Shown here: positions 52,245 through 61,550 of the stretch, one piece after another
Layout: every line of letters begins with the position of its first letter
How positions within the stretch are numbered: the first letter of the stretch is position 1
Source: an uncultured bacterium
GTDB lineage: Bacteria > Bacillota > Clostridia > Oscillospirales > Acutalibacteraceae
Direction: 5' to 3'
NCBI GenBank assembly: GCA_949283655.1
Contig: CASDTH010000042.1
Span: forward strand, 51,670 to 115,669
Length of the DNA stretch: 64,000 bases
Program-made: the position numbers and the translations under genes
The notes under the pieces: model-generated
What the model was told of the DNA's origin: nothing
Seen by the model: the letters and a program-made list of their open reading frames with translations, nothing else
Database searches by the model: none

Positions 52245-53354
52245 TTATTTCTCCCATGGGAAAACGTATTGCGTCAGCTTAAGCTGATCCCGCACAGCAC
52301 AGAGCTCCTTTTGCACAGCGTCGTTAATCGGCACGCCGCTCTCCTTGCGCTCACACCAAATATTCCATTCTTTTTCGCCGGCGGTATAGATATGCTCCTC
52401 GCCCGGCGCCTTAGTAGAGGCGCGTAGCTCACGCAAAATATCGCCCGCCGTTTTCTTAAAGGCTTCTGCGCCCACAAAGGCCTCGGTATCAATCGCGATG
52501 AAGAAATGGCCCAGATGGTAGGGCACCTTTTTGCCGCCCTCACCGATACCAGTAAGCATCTTCAAATAATTGCCCTGCTGCAGGGCAGCGCTTAAAATCT
52601 CCACAACTGTCGCATAACCATAGCCCTTGTAGCCGGCCATCTCCTCACCGATACCGCCAAGCGGGGCAAGTGCCGCCTCGCCAGTGTTGAGCTCCTTAAG
52701 GATTGCATCCGTATCCGTTTTCGCCGTGCCATCCCGGCCGATGACCATGCCGGCGGGCGTCGCCTTGCCGATGCGGGAATAATACTCCAGCTTGCCGCGC
52801 TGTGTAATCGAAGTGGCGCAATCTAACACAAAGGGAAACGCCTCGTCCGTCGGCATACCAAAGGTCAGCGGATTGGTGCCAAGCATATTCTCCACGCCGA
52901 ACGTCGGCGCTATGGAGGGGCGGGCATTTGTGCCGGTGATGCCAATCATATTTTCACGGGTAGCCATGGTCGCATAATAGCCGGCAATGCCATAATGGCA
53001 GGAGTTGCGCACGGCCACCATGCCCATACCATATTTTTTCGCCTTTTCAATTGCCATCTTCATCGATTTATAGCCGATGACCTGGCCCATGCCGTCGTGC
53101 CCATCAATCACCGCTGTGGTAGGCGTCTCCTTCACGATCTCAAAATGGGTCACCGGGTTTTGAATGCCAATGTTGATACGGTCGATATAAATCGGCTTAA
53201 AGCGGTTGACGCCATGGGACTCAATGCCCCGGCGGTCGGATTCCAGCAACACATCCGTGCAGATCTCCGCATCCTCTCGCGGCACACCGACGCCAACGAA
53301 GGCATCCGTAACAAACGAGCCGATCGTCTTCCAATCCACGATGGTTTTTGCCAT
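52245..53354 (-). CDS. Ldh-family malate/L-lactate-type dehydrogenase
   Basis: A 369-residue NAD(P)-dependent dehydrogenase of the Ldh_2 family (malate/sulfolactate/ureidoglycolate dehydrogenases), not the classical LDH/MDH fold. Motifs are ESDRRGIESHGVNRFKPIYIDRI, AVRNSCHYGIAGYYA (active-site His), GTNPLTFGMP and GGIGEEMAGYKGYGYATVVEIL. Substrate may be malate, 2,3-diketogulonate, lactate or sulfolactate. With the malic enzyme downstream, malate is reasonable. Start: ATG at 53354. It follows glpK by 65 nt, with a weak hairpin between. Confidence 0.92.
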   Translation of the reverse strand: MAKTIVDWKTIGSFVTDAFVGVGVPREDAEICTDVLLESDRRGIESHGVNRFKPIYIDRINIGIQNPVTHFEIVKETPTTAVIDGHDGMGQVIGYKSMKMAIEKAKKYGMGMVAVRNSCHYGIAGYYATMATRENMIGITGTNARPSIAPTFGVENMLGTNPLTFGMPTDEAFPFVLDCATSITQRGKLEYYSRIGKATPAGMVIGRDGTAKTDTDAILKELNTGEAALAPLGGIGEEMAGYKGYGYATVVEILSAALQQGNYLKMLTGIGEGGKKVPYHLGHFFIAIDTEAFVGAEAFKKTAGDILRELRASTKAPGEEHIYTAGEKEWNIWCERKESGVPINDAVQKELCAVRDQLKLTQYVFPWEK

Positions 53355-53396
53355 GATGAATCACTCCGTTTTTTAGATTTCAAAAAAATTAATAAA

Positions 53397-53411
53397 GAGG
53401 AAGCTTTCCTC
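53397..53411 (-). terminator. short hairpin after glpK
   Basis: GAGGAAGCTTTCCTC folds into a 6-bp stem. On the minus strand it is followed by TTTATTAATTTTTTT. It is probably leaky. Confidence 0.4.
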
Positions 53412-53419
53412 CTGACCTG

Positions 53420-54931
53420 TCAATGCTCCGCCCAGTCACGCGAGCGGCTGACTGCGCGCTTCCACCCCTCGTAGAGCTTATCACGGGTAGGTTTATCCAT
53501 CTGTGGGGTGAATATGCGATCCACCTCACGATTTTGCTCGATCTCATCGCGATCCTTCCAGACGCCTACGGCAAGCCCTGCCAGATACGCCGCGCCTAAA
53601 GCCGTAGTCTCAATGGTCCTTGGCCGGTTGACAGAGGTCTGGATCATGTTCGCCTGAATCTGCATCATGATGTCGCTCACGCTTGCGCCGCCATCCACGC
53701 GCAGATCCCGCATCTCAATGCCGGAATCGCTGATCATAGCCTCAAGCAGGTCGGTCATCTGGTAGGTGATACTCTCCAGCACCGCGCGGGCAAAATGCGC
53801 CCGGTTCACGCCGCGGGTCAGGCCCACAATACAGCCGCGGGCATACATATCCCAATACGGGGCGCCCAAGCCTGTGAATGCTGGCACAAGATACATGCCG
53901 TTGGCATCCGGCACGCTCTCGGCGAGCTCGTCGCAGCGGCGCGCCGTATCGATCATATGCAGCTCGTCGCGCAGCCATTTGATCACAGAGCCTGCGTTAA
54001 AGGCGCTGCCCTCCAGCGCATATTCCACCTTGCCATCCAGCCCCCAGGCCACGCCGGAAAGCAGGTTGTACTGGGAGTGAATCCTCCTGCTGCCCGTGTT
54101 CATCAAAAGGAAGCAGCCAGTGCCGTATGTATTCTTTGCCTGGCCGGCCTGGAAGCATGCCTGGCCGAACAGGGCGGCCGGCTGGTCGCCAATCGCGCCG
54201 CTGATAGGCACGCCCTCAATCTGCTCAAGGCCCAGAATACCAGGCGCTACCTTCCCATACACCTGGCTAGAGGGGACCGGAGTGGGCAGAATCGACATGG
54301 GAATTTCAAACCGCTTGCAAAGCACTTCATCCCAGCAGAGGTTATCCACATCAAACAGCATTGTGCGGGAAGCGTTGGAATAATCCGTCACATGCACTTT
54401 GCCACCCGTTAGGTTCCAGATCAACCAGGTTTCCACCGTGCCAAAGAGGAGGTTGCCCTGCCGCGCCAGCCCGCGGACGCCGGGCACATTATCAAAAATC
54501 CATTTGATCTTTGTGGCGGAGAAATAGGCATCGATAATCAGGCCGGTCTTCTCACGCACATAGGGCTCCAGGCCCTCGTTTTTCAGCTGCGTGCAATCAT
54601 CCGACGTGCGGCGGCATTGCCAAACGATCGCGTTATAAACCGGCTTACCCGTCGTTTTGTCCCAGAGAATCGTCGTCTCCCGCTGATTGGTAATACCGAT
54701 TGCGGCAATCTCTCTGGCATCGATCTTGCCGGAGGCAAGCACGGTCGCCACCGATTGCAGCTGGCTGTAGAGAATCTCCATTGGATCATGCTCTACCCAG
54801 CCTGCGTTGGGGTAGATTTGGCCAAATTCCCTCTGCGCTTTGGCAAGGATCTGGCCTTGTTTATCAAACACAATTGCCCGTGAGCTTGTGGTGCCTTGGT
54901 CAAGCGCCAGCACATACTTCCCCAAATTCAT
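53420..54931 (-). CDS. glpK: glycerol kinase
   Basis: A 503-residue FGGY kinase that phosphorylates glycerol to glycerol-3-phosphate. [55 protein letters not shown] and the later [18 protein letters not shown] and [14 protein letters not shown] are signature GlpK segments, making a rhamnulokinase reading unlikely. The ATG at 54931 is behind GGGAGG; the upstream extension lacks a signal. Gram-positive GlpK is often activated by HPr at a His in the LFG-Y loop; I did not find that motif clearly. It is first in a unit with the Ldh-family gene. Confidence 0.97.
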   Translation of the reverse strand: MNLGKYVLALDQGTTSSRAIVFDKQGQILAKAQREFGQIYPNAGWVEHDPMEILYSQLQSVATVLASGKIDAREIAAIGITNQRETTILWDKTTGKPVYNAIVWQCRRTSDDCTQLKNEGLEPYVREKTGLIIDAYFSATKIKWIFDNVPGVRGLARQGNLLFGTVETWLIWNLTGGKVHVTDYSNASRTMLFDVDNLCWDEVLCKRFEIPMSILPTPVPSSQVYGKVAPGILGLEQIEGVPISGAIGDQPAALFGQACFQAGQAKNTYGTGCFLLMNTGSRRIHSQYNLLSGVAWGLDGKVEYALEGSAFNAGSVIKWLRDELHMIDTARRCDELAESVPDANGMYLVPAFTGLGAPYWDMYARGCIVGLTRGVNRAHFARAVLESITYQMTDLLEAMISDSGIEMRDLRVDGGASVSDIMMQIQANMIQTSVNRPRTIETTALGAAYLAGLAVGVWKDRDEIEQNREVDRIFTPQMDKPTRDKLYEGWKRAVSRSRDWAEH

Positions 54932-55091
54932 AACCTCCCTTGTGTGCCTTTCTCCTGCGCGGCGCACTTAAATTTTTGCTAGATCAAATAAAAAGAGAAC
55001 AGAAAACACACCCCATCACACGGGAGCCGTTTCTATTCTCATATCTCCTAGAAATACACTCGTTTCTTTCTGTTATTCAATTCTTAGGTTT

Positions 55092-55120
55092 ATTTTATCG
55101 TAAAACACAGGCGATGTCAA
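55092..55120 (-). promoter_or_regulatory. promoter of glpK
   Basis: Minus strand: TTGACA (55120-55115), 17 bp, TAAAAT (55097-55092). It predicts a leader of about 150 nt before the glpK ATG, in which I see no known element. Confidence 0.75.
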
Positions 55121-55169
55121 CACCTTTCCCAAATTCCCGTGCAAAGAAGCAAAAAAATTATGCGAAACA

Positions 55170-55201
55170 GGCCGTTGGAAGCGTTTCCGTTTCCAACGGC
55201 C
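55170..55201 (-). terminator. terminator of the GH123-like gene
   Basis: An 11-bp stem GGCCGTTGGAA/TTCCAACGGCC. On the minus strand it is followed after about 12 nt by a T run. It lies 13 nt past the stop codon. Confidence 0.7.
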
Positions 55202-55213
55202 CGGCGTTCGGAT

Positions 55214-56920
55214 TTATGCCCGCCCTGACAGGAATGCCCGTGTCATCGCCCACAGCCCCTGCCGCAGCGCCTCCATATCCGCAGGCAGCTGTGCGCGCGT
55301 TTTCTCATCCGCCACGGCCTCGCCCTGCTGTGTGTAATCCATCCGCACCTGTGAGAGCAGCAGCCGCGCCTGCTGCGCAAGCGCCGGGGATTGCTCCGCG
55401 AGGAAGAGCAGCTTGTTGATATCACGCATCCCCTGCGCCAGCTTCTCCAGCCGCACGCTCGATTTTGTCTGCGGATGGGCGGAATCCGGCTCATCGGGAT
55501 AGACGAGGAAGCAATCCCCCGATTCAAAGCTGACGTGCGTTGTGTCGCGCAGAGGATCCTTTACCCAGGCGTCATATGCCCAGCGCAGAAAGCCGTTCGC
55601 CCCCTGTGCAGCGGCAAAGAAAATCGTCCAATAGCTCTCCGCCGGCAAGCTATAAGTAAAGCTGTTGGGGAAGTGCCCAACGCAGGTGTAAACCGTGGTT
55701 TGTAGGCCGCCCGCCTCTTTGCGGCGTTTTGCCAGCACGCGGTAATCCTCCAGCGCCTTTTTGGCGGGGTCGGAGCCGACGCTGACGCTTGCCATGCGGT
55801 CAATCAGCGGGAAATAGCCTGCGCTGAAATGATCCATCGCCGCCGCCTTTTTCAGCGGCGCGCCAAAGCTGGCTGTGACGCTGTCGATCAGATTGTAGGC
55901 CTTTTCCATGCGTTTGCGCTCATCGATGCCAATGTAAATCTGGTCATACCAGCCCTTCTCCTGTGCATGGGCGCAAAGCGCCTGCAAAAACGGTGCCCAA
56001 AGCTTGCGGTAGCGCCGGGTTCCGGGGCGCGGCGCGGCAGATTTCATCCGCTTTTTCTTTTCATCATAATAGGCAACCTTGTGCCCCCAGGGGATGAGGC
56101 TGTAGCAAATAATTTTATCCCCCAGGCCCAGCTCACGGCAAAAGCCTACCCAACGGTCAAAATCCGAAAAATCAAAGGTAAAGCTTCTATCCACCCGGCG
56201 AATCCATTTCACCATGGAGGGGTAAGCGCCATAGGTCTGCCCATTCCATGGCTCCTCTACAACGCTGGCTGTAATGGCATGGCCGCCAAGCGCGCGGTAG
56301 CGCTCCAAATGCGGCCGAAGCACCTCCAGATGCTCCTGCGAAAACGGCTCCAACCCATAATATTGCGCCACGCGGTAAGGGTATTGCCACAGCTCAATGT
56401 CAAAGCGGTAGTCCTCCGGAGTTGGCTGCACAACGTCCAGCACCTCCAGCGTCAGCTGCTTTGTCAGCGGCGCCTCCAGCCCGCCAGCCGTCACCTGGAT
56501 TTCGCCCTGGTAAATGCCGGGTACAGCGCCTTCCGGCACATGAACAGAGACAAAAACCCCCTGCACCCGGGCCGGCTCCAAATTCACCGGGCCGGGGCCA
56601 TAAAGCACATCCGGGAAGCTCTGGCGCGAGCCGTCATCCTTCTTCCCGTTGCCAACAAATGCTTTCGTCTCCTTCAGGAACACACAGGATACCGCACCGG
56701 CGGCGATTTCGCCCGCCGGTGAACGGAATGCGCCCCCGGCCACGTGCAGCCCGCTGACAGCCGTTTCCCCGCTGAGCACAACAAGCAGATAAAGCGCCGT
56801 ATCGCCCCGCCAAGCCGTCGTGGTGGCGCCCACATCGCCGGCGCTTAACAATTCGGCATAACGATCCTGTGTCGGCAGCAAATCAGAATTGGCCGTGCGC
56901 AACGCAAGATTGGGTTTCAT
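55214..56920 (-). CDS. GH123/DUF4091-like glycoside hydrolase
   Basis: A 568-residue protein with no signal peptide. The N-terminal part (1-170) is a beta-sandwich region with VQGVFVSVHVPEGAVPGIYQGEI, a pattern typical of proteins carrying DUF4091. The central TIM-barrel part contains DYRFDIELWQYPYRVAQYYG, DKIICYSLIPWG and YIGIDERKRME, where the Asp-Glu pair is placed as in the GH123 beta-N-acetylgalactosaminidase family. A C-terminal helical tail follows. Substrate-assisted hydrolysis of a GalNAc-type glycan is therefore likely but not established. The ATG at 56920 has GGAAGGGA upstream. Confidence 0.82.
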   Translation of the reverse strand: MKPNLALRTANSDLLPTQDRYAELLSAGDVGATTTAWRGDTALYLLVVLSGETAVSGLHVAGGAFRSPAGEIAAGAVSCVFLKETKAFVGNGKKDDGSRQSFPDVLYGPGPVNLEPARVQGVFVSVHVPEGAVPGIYQGEIQVTAGGLEAPLTKQLTLEVLDVVQPTPEDYRFDIELWQYPYRVAQYYGLEPFSQEHLEVLRPHLERYRALGGHAITASVVEEPWNGQTYGAYPSMVKWIRRVDRSFTFDFSDFDRWVGFCRELGLGDKIICYSLIPWGHKVAYYDEKKKRMKSAAPRPGTRRYRKLWAPFLQALCAHAQEKGWYDQIYIGIDERKRMEKAYNLIDSVTASFGAPLKKAAAMDHFSAGYFPLIDRMASVSVGSDPAKKALEDYRVLAKRRKEAGGLQTTVYTCVGHFPNSFTYSLPAESYWTIFFAAAQGANGFLRWAYDAWVKDPLRDTTHVSFESGDCFLVYPDEPDSAHPQTKSSVRLEKLAQGMRDINKLLFLAEQSPALAQQARLLLSQVRMDYTQQGEAVADEKTRAQLPADMEALRQGLWAMTRAFLSGRA

Positions 56921-56962
56921 CAAAGCAATCCCTTCCCTATTCACAAAATTCTCCTGATAGGA

Positions 56963-56991
56963 ATCATATCAATTTCTGCTGAAAAGGGCAA
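56963..56991 (-). promoter_or_regulatory. promoter of the GH123-like gene
   Basis: Minus strand: TTGCCC (56991-56986), 17 bp, TATGAT (56968-56963). The -35 match is weak. Confidence 0.45.
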
Positions 56992-57046
56992 GCCTCTCCA
57001 CAAAAAAGCTGCCGGTATCACGGCTGTAGGAATCTTTTCCCCCGCC

Positions 57047-57075
57047 TTGACTTTGTTTCCTCGAGCGCTTAAAAT
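57047..57075 (+). promoter_or_regulatory. promoter of the cadherin-like surface protein gene
   Basis: TTGACT (57047-57052) and TAAAAT (57070-57075), spacer 17 bp, about 64 bp before the ATG. It is divergent from the GH123-like gene. Confidence 0.7.
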
Positions 57076-57138
57076 AGAGACCGTATCGATAGGAATCTTG
57101 TCGCACACAGACATTGCCCGTCTCAAAGGAGTGTTCCA

Positions 57139-58905
57139 ATGAAAAGCAAACGAGTGCTCAGCCTTTTGCTTGCCATAGCCGCGGCAGCCAGCTGCCTGTG
57201 CGCCGGTTGGGTGGCCTATGCCGCGAAGGTGGAGCAGCAATTTGAATCCACACCAGAAAGCAGCGCCTGGCTGCAAAGCTTGATTGTCACCTATGATAAG
57301 GGCGGCTATGCGTTTGAAACCGCCACCATGGTGCCGCAGACAGATTACCGGCACGATAAAAGCCTGAGCGAATTTGAAAGCGACATCTCCTATTGGGTCA
57401 ACGCCTATACGATGGATGAGGATGCGCGCTATGAGCAATATATCCTCGCTCTGCGCTTTGCAAATGACGTCATCCGTTTCATGGGCATCACGGAAGATGT
57501 CTCGCAGGAGGAGATGCGCGCCTGGCTAGTAGAAAACGGCATTGTTATGCCGCCGGAGGACGATGAGAATACTGAAACCTACGTCACCCTGCTCTATGCC
57601 CTGATGAAAAATCAGATTTATAAGCTGATTCCTTCCCTGGATAATATGGTTGTGCCGACAATTGAGCCTGGCACGGGGCTGGAGAAAGCGCTGGTGCAGT
57701 ATCTGGCCGCCATGATGGAAGCGCAGGATGAGACGCTTGAATTGCCGGAAGGGATCGAAACCGTTCGGGAGCTCGTGCTCACTCTGGCAAAATGGAATCT
57801 CGCGCAGGAGCGGTATGGCTCCATCACGATCCCGGACGATATGCCGGATGAAAAGGTATTTAAGCTATTGACAATCCGCACACTGATCGTTGATCTACAA
57901 TACCCGCTCTATAAGGACGGCGTGGTCACAGATATCAAAAATCCGGACGATATCTCCGACGAGGAGCTGGGGCTTGCCTATCTCTCCGCTATGCTCAGCC
58001 AGCGCTATGAGCTGAAAAATGCCCCCATCCCTTACATCCCCGCGATGGACGCCACCTGGAACATGCAGCAGGCGCTTGAAAACGAGGATGTGCCCCGCCT
58101 GACTCTGCGCCAGATGGCCAAAGAGAAGGGCAGTGATAAAATCACAAAGGAGTTCACAAACCAGCAGGCGTGGGAAGAGGTGCTCAGCCTCGGCTATTTC
58201 CCGCTGGAGGATCAATTCTACAGCGATATTTCCAACTATGAGGTAAAACTCCCCTACAAGCTGCGGGATATTCGTGTGCGCGCTACCGCTTTGAAAAACG
58301 GAGCAAAAATCACGGTAAACGGTCAGGAGATCAAAAGTGGCAGCGCCACGGAGATTCACTTTTCCATGATCGGCCAATCCACCACGCTCAGCTATCAGGT
58401 CACGAATACGGTGGAAGGCAAAACAGAAACTATGAATTACTCCGTAAAGCTCATCAATGGCTCGGAGGATTTGCCGGATGAAACCTATCCGACGCTTCCC
58501 GACTTGAAATACCCCACCTATGAAATCCCCACTGGGGAGCTCGAATCCATGATTCTCCCGGATGGCAGCCTCATTTATGTGGATGGCAATGGCGACGAGT
58601 ACAGCTTGCCTGCCGGTGCGGAATATGTTACGGATGAAAACGGCAATGTGATCGGCCTCAATGATGGCCTTGTCGTGCTTGACGATGGCGATAGCACTGA
58701 GGGCACAACGGCGGATCAGGCTATGGCAGATGTTACAGCCACCAACAGCTCCGTTTGGAAAAAGGTTGTCAGCATAGTGCTGCCTATCTGTGCAGTGCTG
58801 ATTGTGATTGCCCTGGTAATCGTTTATAAAAAGAAGCCTGAGCTATTCCATCGTGGAAAAGGCTCTAAAGTGAAACGGCCCAAGAAGCCGAAAAACCGGT
58901 TTTAA
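57139..58905 (+). CDS. surface protein with cadherin-like beta-sandwich domain and C-terminal membrane anchor
   Basis: A 588-residue exported protein. Residues 1-28 are a signal sequence (MKSKRVLSLLL start). Residues 30-360 are a mostly helical, acidic region of unknown fold. Residues about 363-440 match the bacterial cadherin-like beta-sandwich (PF12733-type) pattern, with YEVKLPYKLRDIRVRATAL and a closing TETMNYSVKLINGSE. A Tyr/Pro/Glu-rich spacer follows, and a membrane helix at about 540-563 is succeeded by a very basic tail. It is thus anchored at the C-terminus with the bulk outside. No enzyme motif is seen. It is monocistronic with its own terminator; a structural or binding role at the cell surface is likely. 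Confidence 0.82.
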   Translation: MKSKRVLSLLLAIAAAASCLCAGWVAYAAKVEQQFESTPESSAWLQSLIVTYDKGGYAFETATMVPQTDYRHDKSLSEFESDISYWVNAYTMDEDARYEQYILALRFANDVIRFMGITEDVSQEEMRAWLVENGIVMPPEDDENTETYVTLLYALMKNQIYKLIPSLDNMVVPTIEPGTGLEKALVQYLAAMMEAQDETLELPEGIETVRELVLTLAKWNLAQERYGSITIPDDMPDEKVFKLLTIRTLIVDLQYPLYKDGVVTDIKNPDDISDEELGLAYLSAMLSQRYELKNAPIPYIPAMDATWNMQQALENEDVPRLTLRQMAKEKGSDKITKEFTNQQAWEEVLSLGYFPLEDQFYSDISNYEVKLPYKLRDIRVRATALKNGAKITVNGQEIKSGSATEIHFSMIGQSTTLSYQVTNTVEGKTETMNYSVKLINGSEDLPDETYPTLPDLKYPTYEIPTGELESMILPDGSLIYVDGNGDEYSLPAGAEYVTDENGNVIGLNDGLVVLDDGDSTEGTTADQAMADVTATNSSVWKKVVSIVLPICAVLIVIALVIVYKKKPELFHRGKGSKVKRPKKPKNRF

Positions 58906-58924
58906 CCAGTAACGCATGCTAGGA

Positions 58925-58958
58925 GCACGGAAGAAATGCTTTTCTTCCGTGCCCTTTT
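58925..58958 (+). terminator. terminator of the cadherin-like protein gene
   Basis: A 12-bp perfect stem GCACGGAAGAAA/TTTCTTCCGTGC with a 4-nt loop, followed by CCTTTT. Confidence 0.85.
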
Positions 58959-59009
58959 GCACTTGCGCAAAAATTTAAAAAATATTCATCAACCGCTCTC
59001 TTTTCGCGA

Positions 59010-59015
59010 TATAAT
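59010..59015 (+). promoter_or_regulatory. possible promoter of the two-component operon
   Basis: A perfect TATAAT at 59010-59015. No good -35 box is seen, so an activator may be needed, as in autoregulated OmpR-type systems. Confidence 0.35.
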
Positions 59016-59185
59016 GAATAGGGATACAAAATACCGGCGCATAGGGGGCTGGTATGCCGCTCAGGCAGGCACACAGCCGCTGTGGGCAACTGGACTGCCG
59101 TTCCCCTTTCTGGCGCCGGCACGAAACCCCGACGAATCGAACAGAAAGCCGCCCTGCCTTTTGCGGTAATGGAGGAGGATTTATC

Positions 59186-59875
59186 ATGAGCCTGGAAAAA
59201 ATTCTGGTCGTAGATGACGACCCCAACATCTGTGAGCTGCTGCGCCTTTATTTGGAGAAGGAGGGCTACACAGTAGAGATCGTAAACGACGGCATGGCTG
59301 CTGTGGAAACCTTCCAATCCATACAGCCTGACCTTGTTTTGCTGGATATTATGCTGCCAAAGCTGGATGGCTGGCAGGTCTGCCGGGAGATTCGCCGCTT
59401 TTCGGACAAGCCCATTATCATGCTCACCGCCAAAGGGGAAACCTTCGATAAGGTGCTCGGCCTTGAGCTAGGAGCGGACGATTATGTGGTGAAGCCCTTT
59501 GAGGCAAAAGAGGTTGTTGCGCGCGTCAAGGCAGTGCTGCGCCGCACATCCAACAGCAATTCTGAGCAGATCAAGGAAGTTCGCTACGACAAGCTGGTAA
59601 TCAACCTCACCAACTATGAGCTCCGTGTGGACGGTAAGCAAATCGATACGCCGCCAAAAGAGCTGGAGCTGATTTATCACCTGGCCAGCAACCCAAACCG
59701 TGTTTTCACCCGCGACCAGCTGTTGGATGAAGTGTGGGGATTTGATTATTATGGAGACTCCCGCACGGTTGACGTTCACGTCAAACGGCTGCGCGAAAAG
59801 CTGGAGGGCGTCAGCGATAAATGGGCGCTGAAAACGGTTTGGGGTGTGGGCTATAAATTTGAAACAAAGGATTAA
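59186..59875 (+). CDS. OmpR/PhoB-family response regulator
   Basis: A 229-residue DNA-binding regulator. Receiver domain: acidic pocket VVDDDP, phospho-acceptor Asp54 in VLLDIMLP, Thr in MLTAKGE and Lys in VVKPFEAKE. The C-terminal winged helix has PPKELELIYHLASNPNRVFTRDQLLDEVWG and DSRTVDVHVKRLREKL. The ATG at 59186 is chosen for its GGAGGAGG site; the ORF extends further upstream without a signal. It forms an operon with the histidine kinase 54 nt downstream. The following HtrA gene may be a target, as in envelope-stress systems (inference). Confidence 0.96.
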   Translation: MSLEKILVVDDDPNICELLRLYLEKEGYTVEIVNDGMAAVETFQSIQPDLVLLDIMLPKLDGWQVCREIRRFSDKPIIMLTAKGETFDKVLGLELGADDYVVKPFEAKEVVARVKAVLRRTSNSNSEQIKEVRYDKLVINLTNYELRVDGKQIDTPPKELELIYHLASNPNRVFTRDQLLDEVWGFDYYGDSRTVDVHVKRLREKLEGVSDKWALKTVWGVGYKFETKD

Positions 59876-59929
59876 TCCGCCTTGCACAGCACCTGATCCA
59901 AGGGGTTAAGAAAGCGAGGCTGAATAAAT

Positions 59930-61429
59930 GTGAAAAAACGAATCCACGCGCAGCGCCTGAACCTGTTTGCAAAATATTATCTGGTAATCACGATGGTGAT
60001 TTTCATCTGTTTTGCTGTGCTCGGGTGCTCGCTGCTGCTTTTTGTCTCCAATTACTGGCGTACCGAAAAGACCAATCTGCTTAAGGAAAACGCCCTTCAG
60101 GTGGCCTCCACAACGGCCGATCTTCTCGGCTCCGGCCGTTTGGATGTGGATGGCGAGGGCACGGTGACCATTCTATGCAACACATTGTCGCTCGTTTCCT
60201 CCTCCATTGAGGCGGATGTTTTCATCTGTAATCTGGATGGTTCCGTCATCCTCTGCAAAGATCTTTTTGCACCCGAAATGCAGGTGTTCAACGCAAGCGC
60301 CTGCCAGATTCATGATGGGATGCATTTCCCTGCTGATATCATCCAGCAGACAATTGCCGAGGAATATATCCGCGTGGGTAAGGTAGAGGGCGTTTATCGT
60401 GACTCTCATTTTATCATTGGCGAGCCAGTGCAGGTCAATGGCGAAACGGTGGCTCTGGTGTTTGCCACCAAGCCCTCCTCCTCCGGCCTAGGGCCATATT
60501 TGTGGAACGTCTTTAAAATGTTCCTATTTTCCGCTCTGATGGCATTGCTGCTGGCCTTTGTGGCGGTTTATGTGCTAACCTATAACCTCATCCGCCCACT
60601 GCGAGAAATGAGCGCGGCCACAAAGCGCTATGCACGTGGGGATTTCTCCTACCGTGTGCAGTCACACGGTAGCGGTGAGCTGGCGGAGCTGGCCACTGCG
60701 TTTAACTCTATGGCAAAAGCGCTCGCTGTTTTGGAATCCTCCCGCCGCAGCTTTGTGGCAAATGTCTCGCATGAGCTGAAAACGCCCATGACAACCATCG
60801 GTGGCTTCATCGACGGCATCCTCGACGGCACCATCCCGAAGGAGCAGCAACAGCATTATTTGGAAATTGTCTCTGCCGAGGTCAAGCGGCTAGCACGGCT
60901 GGTGATGACCATGCTCAACATGTCCAAAATTGAGGCTGGCGAGCTAAAGCTGCAGCCGGGTAAATTCGATATCTCCGCTCAGCTGTTTCAGGTTTTTCTA
61001 TTGTTTGAGCAAAGTATTGAGCGCAAAAAAATTGAAATCGCCGGTTTGGAAGAAATGCAAAGCGTAACGGTGGAAGCAGATCAGGATATGATCCACCAGG
61101 TGCTGTATAATCTGGTGGATAATGCGGTAAAATTCACACAGGAAGGCGGCCAGATCGCCGCATCCATCCTTTCAGATACAGAAAAAGTGATCGTCCGCAT
61201 CCGCAACACCGGAGCCGGCATTTCATCCGAAGATATCGGCAAAATCTTTGAGCGCTTTTATAAGGTAGATAAATCTCGCAGCTTTGATGTGAAGGGCGCA
61301 GGGCTTGGCCTTTATATTGTAAAAAGCATCATTGAAATGCATGGTGGCCAAATCTCTGTAAAGAGCGAAGAGGGCAAATACACCGAGTTTGTTTTTTGGA
61401 TTCCATTGCAATACGGAAAATTATTTTAG
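59930..61429 (+). CDS. sensor histidine kinase
   Basis: A 499-residue membrane kinase. A first membrane helix (about 17-40), an extracytoplasmic sensor domain of about 150 residues, a second helix (about 195-220), a HAMP linker (LIRPLREMSAATKRYARGDFSYRV), the dimerisation/phosphoacceptor box VSHELKTPMTT (His281) and the ATPase domain with N-box DNAVKFT, G1 NTGAGISSEDIGKIFERFY and G2 GAGLGLYIVKSI are all visible. It starts at a GTG at 59930 with no nearby in-frame ATG. Signal unknown; the sensor domain contains several Cys residues. Confidence 0.95.
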   Translation: MKKRIHAQRLNLFAKYYLVITMVIFICFAVLGCSLLLFVSNYWRTEKTNLLKENALQVASTTADLLGSGRLDVDGEGTVTILCNTLSLVSSSIEADVFICNLDGSVILCKDLFAPEMQVFNASACQIHDGMHFPADIIQQTIAEEYIRVGKVEGVYRDSHFIIGEPVQVNGETVALVFATKPSSSGLGPYLWNVFKMFLFSALMALLLAFVAVYVLTYNLIRPLREMSAATKRYARGDFSYRVQSHGSGELAELATAFNSMAKALAVLESSRRSFVANVSHELKTPMTTIGGFIDGILDGTIPKEQQQHYLEIVSAEVKRLARLVMTMLNMSKIEAGELKLQPGKFDISAQLFQVFLLFEQSIERKKIEIAGLEEMQSVTVEADQDMIHQVLYNLVDNAVKFTQEGGQIAASILSDTEKVIVRIRNTGAGISSEDIGKIFERFYKVDKSRSFDVKGAGLGLYIVKSIIEMHGGQISVKSEEGKYTEFVFWIPLQYGKLF

Positions 61430-61550
61430 TAAATTTCCGGCGGTTATAATTTCTTCCCACAATGTTTAAAGACTGTTCACACAGCCGTGACACAATAGCG
61501 AAAGGAACCCTTTATGCTGAAAGCAGCACAAAGCAAGGAGGCATTTCACC

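Noticed and set aside
53420..54931. Reading the FGGY kinase as the missing rhamnulokinase
   Set aside because: Its signature segments are specific to glycerol kinase, it is on the opposite strand and it is grouped with a dehydrogenase gene.
55170..55201. Catabolite-responsive (cre-like) site near glpK
   Set aside because: TTGGAAGCGTTTCC looks cre-like, but it is formed by the arms and loop of a terminator, lies upstream of the glpK promoter and misses the final CA of the consensus.
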